Below, piece by piece: positions 59,884 to 64,000 of a stretch of DNA of 64,000 nucleotides; positions within the stretch are counted from its first letter, which is position 1; each line of letters starts with the position of its first letter. The notes under the pieces were generated by a model that made no database searches, had not been told where the DNA came from, and saw only the letters and a program-made list of their open reading frames with translations. The translations under genes and the position numbers were made by a program. The stretch comes from Lentisphaerota bacterium (GTDB taxonomy: Bacteria; Verrucomicrobiota; Lentisphaeria; Victivallales; Victivallaceae): contig CP071032.1 of assembly GCA_017134815.1 (NCBI GenBank), positions 2,786,001 through 2,850,000 of the forward strand, given 5' to 3'.

Positions 59884-62487
59884 ATGAATAAACGACCGGT
59901 TATCTTGCGAAGTTTGATCGCCCTGGTGGTAATAGCCGTATTTTTTATATCTATTCATCCTTTGACGCAGCGTGATTTCTATGAGACTTTCAAATCTCTG
60001 CTGAAGAATTCTAAAAATCCGGTAGCTGCCAAGCTGGTCCGGGAAGCTAAAGAGTCTCAGGCTAAAGATCCAAGCATGTATGCAACAACAGCGTTGCTCA
60101 ATGCCGCCAATAAAAACGGGGTTGAACTGAAAACTCTGGTAAATGGAAAAGACCTGCAGGTCAACAGCGATGTAATCAGCCTGGTTCGCAAAAAAGCCAG
60201 CAGTTCAATTCGCCTTGGTCTTGACCTGAACGGCGGTGTCGAATTCATGCTGGAGCTGGTGCCGGATGAAAACTTCCTTAACAGCATTAAAAAGGAAGTA
60301 AAGAATGATAAGAATGCCCAGGCGCAGTATGAAAAGCGCCTGACTACTGAGTTCAACCGCTATCGTGATATCGCTATTGAGACCCTGAGAAGCCGTATGG
60401 AAGCTCAGAAGATTTACGAAGCGGAAATTACTCCGGCGGGCGGCAGATATATTTCTCTCAAAGTTCCGGTCGTATCCAAGGAAGAAAAACTTAAGCTCCT
60501 CAGACTTATAAAAATGAGCGCGAAACTGCGCTTCCGTTTTGTCAATCCTGATAATGAAAAACTGGTCCAGCAGTATCTGGCCGGGCCTAAAAAATTCAGA
60601 AGTCCTATTGGCTTTGACTTGATGAAAATCAAGGAGTTCAGGAGTGGCAAGAAAGAGCTGACCCGATATTATTTTGTAAATAAGCGTTGGGCTATGGATG
60701 GCAAGAGCATTATTGATGCTTATCCGACAAAAGATCAGTTCGGACAACGCAAAATTATCCTTAAATTCAATTCCGCCGGAGCCGAACGCTTTGGCGAAAT
60801 TACCTCTAAAAATAAAGGTCGTCAACTGGCAATCGTGCTGGACGACAAACTCTACTGTGCACCGGTTATTCGCGACGCTATCACTACCGGCAGCGCTGAG
60901 ATTTCGGGCAACTTCTCCAATGAAGAAGCCAAGAATATTTCCGATGCTCTGGTCAGCGGCAGTCTACCGTTCCAGATAAGGGTTGAAGGTATTTTTGACA
61001 CAGACCCGACTCTGGGCGTGGCTAATGTTCAGAACGGTATCTGGGCGGGTATTTTCGCTTTGGCTATTGTGATGGCATTTATGATTTTCTACTACCTCCG
61101 AGCAGGTGTTGTGGCAGTAATCGCACTTGGCGTAAATATCATTCTGGTGCTCGGCGCACTGGCGGCTTTTGATGCTACTTTGACGTTGCCGGGTATCGCC
61201 GGTATTATCCTGACTATTGGTATGTCAGTGGACGCTAATGTGCTTATCTTTGAGCGAATACGTGAAGAACTTGAACGCAAAAAGAGCTTGCAGACAGCCA
61301 TTGAGCTGGGATACAGTCGAGCGTTTATTACGATTCTCGACTCAAACCTGACAACGCTGTTTACCGCTTTGATTCTGATGCGGGTCGGCACCGGTCCGGT
61401 AAAAGGTTTCGCCGTTACTTTGAGTATCGGTATCCTGACCAGTATGTTCACTGCGTTGTTCCTGACCAGGCTGATTTTTGACTACATTGACCGGGTTCAT
61501 CCGTTTAAAGGGATGAAGATGCTGACATTTGTCAGGAATCCGAAAATTGACTTTGTCGGTTTGCGTAAGTATGCTTTCACCCTTTCGGGTGTTTTGATAG
61601 TTGCCAGTTTGCTGGTCTTCGGTGCTAAAGGCAAGACCATGTTTGGAGTTGACTTTACCGGCGGTACCCAGATAACCTTTGATTATCAGAAGCGAGTACC
61701 GGTGAACAAAGTTGAAGACACCTTGAAGAAAGCCGGATATGAAGCCCAGGTCAGTTATAAGACAAGCGCATCACAGGTTGATAATAAGAAGGTTGAAATT
61801 CTTATTCGCAAGAATATCAAGCTTGAAAAAACCGGAAGCGGGGAAGCGGTCAGTCCCAAAGAGCAGATTGCCGGCATGCTCAATAAAACCTATCCGGCCT
61901 CCAAGTTTTCAGGGGGACAGGAAACCTCCATCGGTGGTCTGGTCGGCTATGAATTTACTAAATCGGCCCTGCTGGCTATTGGTCTGGCCTTTCTCGGTAT
62001 CATAATCTACATTTCAATACGATTTGAGTTTGCTTATGCGATAGCCTCAATTATCGCTTTGATTCATGATGTTATTGTGGCTACCGGGATATTTGTTGCC
62101 TGCGGCAATGAGGTTTCTCTTTCAGTTGTAGCCGCCATCCTGACGATTATCGGTTATTCGCTGAATGATACAATTGTGGTCTTTGACCGTATCCGTGAGG
62201 ATGTCAGGCAGGAAAAAGGCCTCAGCTACAAGCAAATCATCAACCTCAGTATTAACCAGACTCTCAGCCGTACTACTTTGACGTCATTTACAACGGCACT
62301 GGTGCTTATAATACTGTATTTCTTCGGCGGGATTGCGATCAACGACTTCGTATTCGTCATGCTGCTAGGAGTTATAGTCGGTACCTACTCATCAATTTTT
62401 GTTGCCAGCCCGATTGTGGCTTTCTGGCACCGCAAAATTGGTTCACGCATCAAAGACGATGCACCGGTGCCGGTCAGGTCTAAATAA
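59884..62487 (+). CDS. secDF: Fused protein-export protein SecDF
   Basis: This 867-residue single chain combines SecD (about 1-560) and SecF (about 570-867), each with six membrane helices and a periplasmic domain. Landmarks are LGLDLNGGVEFMLE, the D-E pair region GIILTIGMSVDANVLIFERIREE in SecD, GVDFTGGTQI at the SecF start, and IGYSLNDTIVVFDRIRED in SecF. It uses the proton or sodium gradient to pull exported proteins across the membrane. The periplasmic P1 domain is present and of normal size. It lies 17 bases after yajC and ends at a UUCG-loop terminator. Confidence 0.97.
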   Translation: MNKRPVILRSLIALVVIAVFFISIHPLTQRDFYETFKSLLKNSKNPVAAKLVREAKESQAKDPSMYATTALLNAANKNGVELKTLVNGKDLQVNSDVISLVRKKASSSIRLGLDLNGGVEFMLELVPDENFLNSIKKEVKNDKNAQAQYEKRLTTEFNRYRDIAIETLRSRMEAQKIYEAEITPAGGRYISLKVPVVSKEEKLKLLRLIKMSAKLRFRFVNPDNEKLVQQYLAGPKKFRSPIGFDLMKIKEFRSGKKELTRYYFVNKRWAMDGKSIIDAYPTKDQFGQRKIILKFNSAGAERFGEITSKNKGRQLAIVLDDKLYCAPVIRDAITTGSAEISGNFSNEEAKNISDALVSGSLPFQIRVEGIFDTDPTLGVANVQNGIWAGIFALAIVMAFMIFYYLRAGVVAVIALGVNIILVLGALAAFDATLTLPGIAGIILTIGMSVDANVLIFERIREELERKKSLQTAIELGYSRAFITILDSNLTTLFTALILMRVGTGPVKGFAVTLSIGILTSMFTALFLTRLIFDYIDRVHPFKGMKMLTFVRNPKIDFVGLRKYAFTLSGVLIVASLLVFGAKGKTMFGVDFTGGTQITFDYQKRVPVNKVEDTLKKAGYEAQVSYKTSASQVDNKKVEILIRKNIKLEKTGSGEAVSPKEQIAGMLNKTYPASKFSGGQETSIGGLVGYEFTKSALLAIGLAFLGIIIYISIRFEFAYAIASIIALIHDVIVATGIFVACGNEVSLSVVAAILTIIGYSLNDTIVVFDRIREDVRQEKGLSYKQIINLSINQTLSRTTLTSFTTALVLIILYFFGGIAINDFVFVMLLGVIVGTYSSIFVASPIVAFWHRKIGSRIKDDAPVPVRSK

Positions 62488-62495
62488 TATTGATT

Positions 62496-62522
62496 AAGCC
62501 CGCTTCGGCGGGCTTTTTTTTT
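62496..62522 (+). terminator. Intrinsic terminator after secDF
   Basis: AAGCCCGC pairs with GCGGGCTT around a UUCG-type tetraloop and runs into nine Ts. This is a textbook strong terminator. Confidence 0.95.
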
Positions 62523-62590
62523 GTCTCCGTTTTGAGTTTTGGCCAATAAAGTCTATTGTAAAGGGAAAGATTAACCTGAATGGAGTTTTT

Positions 62591-63955
62591 ATGCGCCCGT
62601 TAAAATTAGGTTCAGCCGGAATGCGGGGTGTTGTCGGCTCAGGATTGACTCCTGAAAATACTATTAACTTTGCCCGTGCTTTCGGCACATTCATTGACGG
62701 CGGCAGAGTAATTGTCGCACGCGACACCCGTTTTTCTTCGGAAATGCTGCATCGTGGTGTGATTTCAGGCCTGCTCAGTTGTGGTTGTGAGGTTTATGAC
62801 GCTGGAATAGTACCGGCTCCGCTGGTGCATTTTATGACTGAAAAACTGGAGGCTGTGGGAGCGCTTTTAATTGGTGGCGGGCATCAGTCAGCAGGTTGGA
62901 ATTCGATTATTCCGCTAAACCGGAACGGCGCTTACTGCAACAGCATCCAGTTGCGGGAGCTTTTTGATATTTACCACAGCCGGCGTTTTTTAGCCAGTGA
63001 CTGGAGCGGAGTAAAGAAGCCAGTCCCGGTAAACCGGGGTATCCTTGACAGTTATCTGGACGCGTTGTGTGCACTTATTGATGTGGAATCAATTGCGGCG
63101 GCCGGCTTGCGAGTTGTCTGTGATTTCTGCAACGGCTCCGGTTCGGTAATGGCTGAGAAGCTGGCTTTGCGGCTGGGAGTGGAAATTATACCTATAAACA
63201 ACGTTTTATCAGGAGTGCTGCCGCATGATCCGGAGCCGCGTCCACGCAGTTCATTTCAGGTGCAGGCGCTCATGGAGCCGCTAAAGGCTGACGCCGGATT
63301 TGTTTTCAACAGTGATATGAGCCGGGTATGTCTGGTTTCCGACAGCGGTGAAACTCTTTCAGAGGAGTACAGTTTTCCGCTGGGAGCCGGTTATATGCTG
63401 CATAAGTCAAGTCAGCAGAACCCGCGTGTGGTTACCAACATTTGTTCGTCCCGCAGCCTTGATGAAGTTGTAAAGGCACAGGGTGGGACTGTTATCAAAA
63501 CCCGCGTCGGGCAGTCAAACGTAATTGATCACATGAAAGAGTCAGGGGCTGTTCTTGGAGGAGAAGGCTGTGGAGCATTCGCCTGCAGCAGCTGGCTTGA
63601 TGGTTTTGACGCCTTTTTTATGACCGCTGTGGTCCTGGAAGCGATGGCTGCCAGGAAAATGCGTTTATCTGAACTGGTTGACGAATTGCCGCGTTATCAT
63701 ATTGTCAAAAAGACGATAAATTGTTCTTCAGCTCATGCATTTACTATTATCCGCAGCCTGCGCGAGCATTTCAAAGATGCAGACGTATCGGAAGAAGACG
63801 GTTTGCGTTTTGACTGGCCGGACGGGTGGATCAGTATAAGGACATCGACTACCGATCAGGTCATCAGACTGATATCAGAGTGGAAAAATAAAAACATGGC
63901 TGAAGACAAGGCTATGCATATTCGCGGAATAATAGAAAGGCTGACTGCGTCATGA
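62591..63955 (+). CDS. Phosphohexomutase homologue lacking the catalytic serine
   Basis: This 454-residue protein has the alpha-D-phosphohexomutase fold from start to end: LKLGSAGMRGVVGSGLTPEN, VIVARDTRFSSEML and GAVLGGEGCGAF. Three active-site loops are altered. The phosphoserine loop (normally TASHNP) reads GGGHQS, so glycine replaces the serine. The metal loop (normally DxDxDR) reads NSDMSR. The sugar loop (normally GEESG or GEQSG) reads GEGCG. It is therefore expected to be inactive as a mutase and may act as a partner or regulator. The stop overlaps the start of the next gene, probably a paralogue. AGTTTTT precedes the start, so the site is weak. Confidence 0.8.
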   Translation: MRPLKLGSAGMRGVVGSGLTPENTINFARAFGTFIDGGRVIVARDTRFSSEMLHRGVISGLLSCGCEVYDAGIVPAPLVHFMTEKLEAVGALLIGGGHQSAGWNSIIPLNRNGAYCNSIQLRELFDIYHSRRFLASDWSGVKKPVPVNRGILDSYLDALCALIDVESIAAAGLRVVCDFCNGSGSVMAEKLALRLGVEIIPINNVLSGVLPHDPEPRPRSSFQVQALMEPLKADAGFVFNSDMSRVCLVSDSGETLSEEYSFPLGAGYMLHKSSQQNPRVVTNICSSRSLDEVVKAQGGTVIKTRVGQSNVIDHMKESGAVLGGEGCGAFACSSWLDGFDAFFMTAVVLEAMAARKMRLSELVDELPRYHIVKKTINCSSAHAFTIIRSLREHFKDADVSEEDGLRFDWPDGWISIRTSTTDQVIRLISEWKNKNMAEDKAMHIRGIIERLTAS

Positions 63956-64000
63956 ATAAGGACATGATACATTCTTTAAAGTTTTCTGAAGCTGGAGTGC
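63952..64000 (+). CDS. Start of a probable second phosphohexomutase (runs off window)
   Basis: Only 16 codons are visible: MNKDMIHSLKFSEAGV. LKFSEAGV aligns with the LKFGTAGVRG start of phosphohexomutases and with LKLGSAGMRG in the gene before it. The ATG overlaps the preceding stop (ATGA). The call is inferred from this short match and the tandem arrangement. Confidence 0.5.
   Translation, partial: MNKDMIHSLKFSEAGV

Overview
The window looks like a chromosomal segment of a Gram-negative bacterium, about 19.4 kb of prophage followed by about 44.6 kb of host DNA. The envelope genes (heptose bisphosphate phosphatase GmhB, a secretin, exported and lipidated proteins, SecDF) indicate a diderm cell. 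The gene mix (fused SecDF, UxaE-type epimerase, metK-adenosine kinase-ahcY cluster, a PII protein of an unusual T-loop type) suggests the PVC superphylum, perhaps Lentisphaerota. That placement is inferred from gene content only and is tentative.

Positions 1 to about 19,430 are the integrase-proximal part of an AT-richer prophage whose late end lies outside the window. Reading leftward are portal (partial), a small head protein, and large and small terminase. Further right, also leftward, are a replication/recombination block (loader ATPase, initiator gene carrying 11-bp iterons, ribbon-helix-helix protein, RecE-like nuclease, RecT-like annealing protein), a Bro antirepressor, an excisionase-like protein and the integrase. 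A small HTH protein reads rightward. Between terminase and the early genes sits a rightward accessory region. It holds an 887-aa protein combining a PD-(D/E)XK nuclease, a P-loop NTPase and an S1-like domain, which is the best candidate here for an undescribed defence or conflict system. It also holds two near-identical exported substrate-binding proteins and two duplicated palindrome-promoter-terminator modules that look like a family of small RNAs.

From 19.4 to 31.3 kb are host genes: a gene that may be cut by the prophage junction, a TadE-like protein, a SLOG-family protein, an inositol-phosphatase-like enzyme, rimO, pgsA, an ammonium transporter with its PII protein behind a clear sigma-54 promoter, an exported GT-B-like protein, and the methyl-cycle operon metK-adenosine kinase-ahcY.

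From 33.9 to 49.5 kb lies a complete-looking Tad (Flp) pilus locus: pilin, second pilin-like protein, TadV, three TadE/TadG-like proteins, CpaB, the CpaC secretin, an FHA-CpaF fusion ATPase, TadB, TadC and a double-FHA membrane protein. No TadZ gene is seen. Divergent from the pilin gene is a protein that keeps the shape of an IS630-type transposase but has lost all three DDE catalytic residues, so it is a candidate domesticated regulator.

From 49.5 to 64 kb are housekeeping genes: signal peptidase I, gmhB, larB, leuA behind a structured leader, a D,D-carboxypeptidase, cvfB, an Mrp/ApbC ATPase, uxaE, yajC-secDF, and a phosphohexomutase homologue that lacks its catalytic serine, followed by the start of what may be a second copy.
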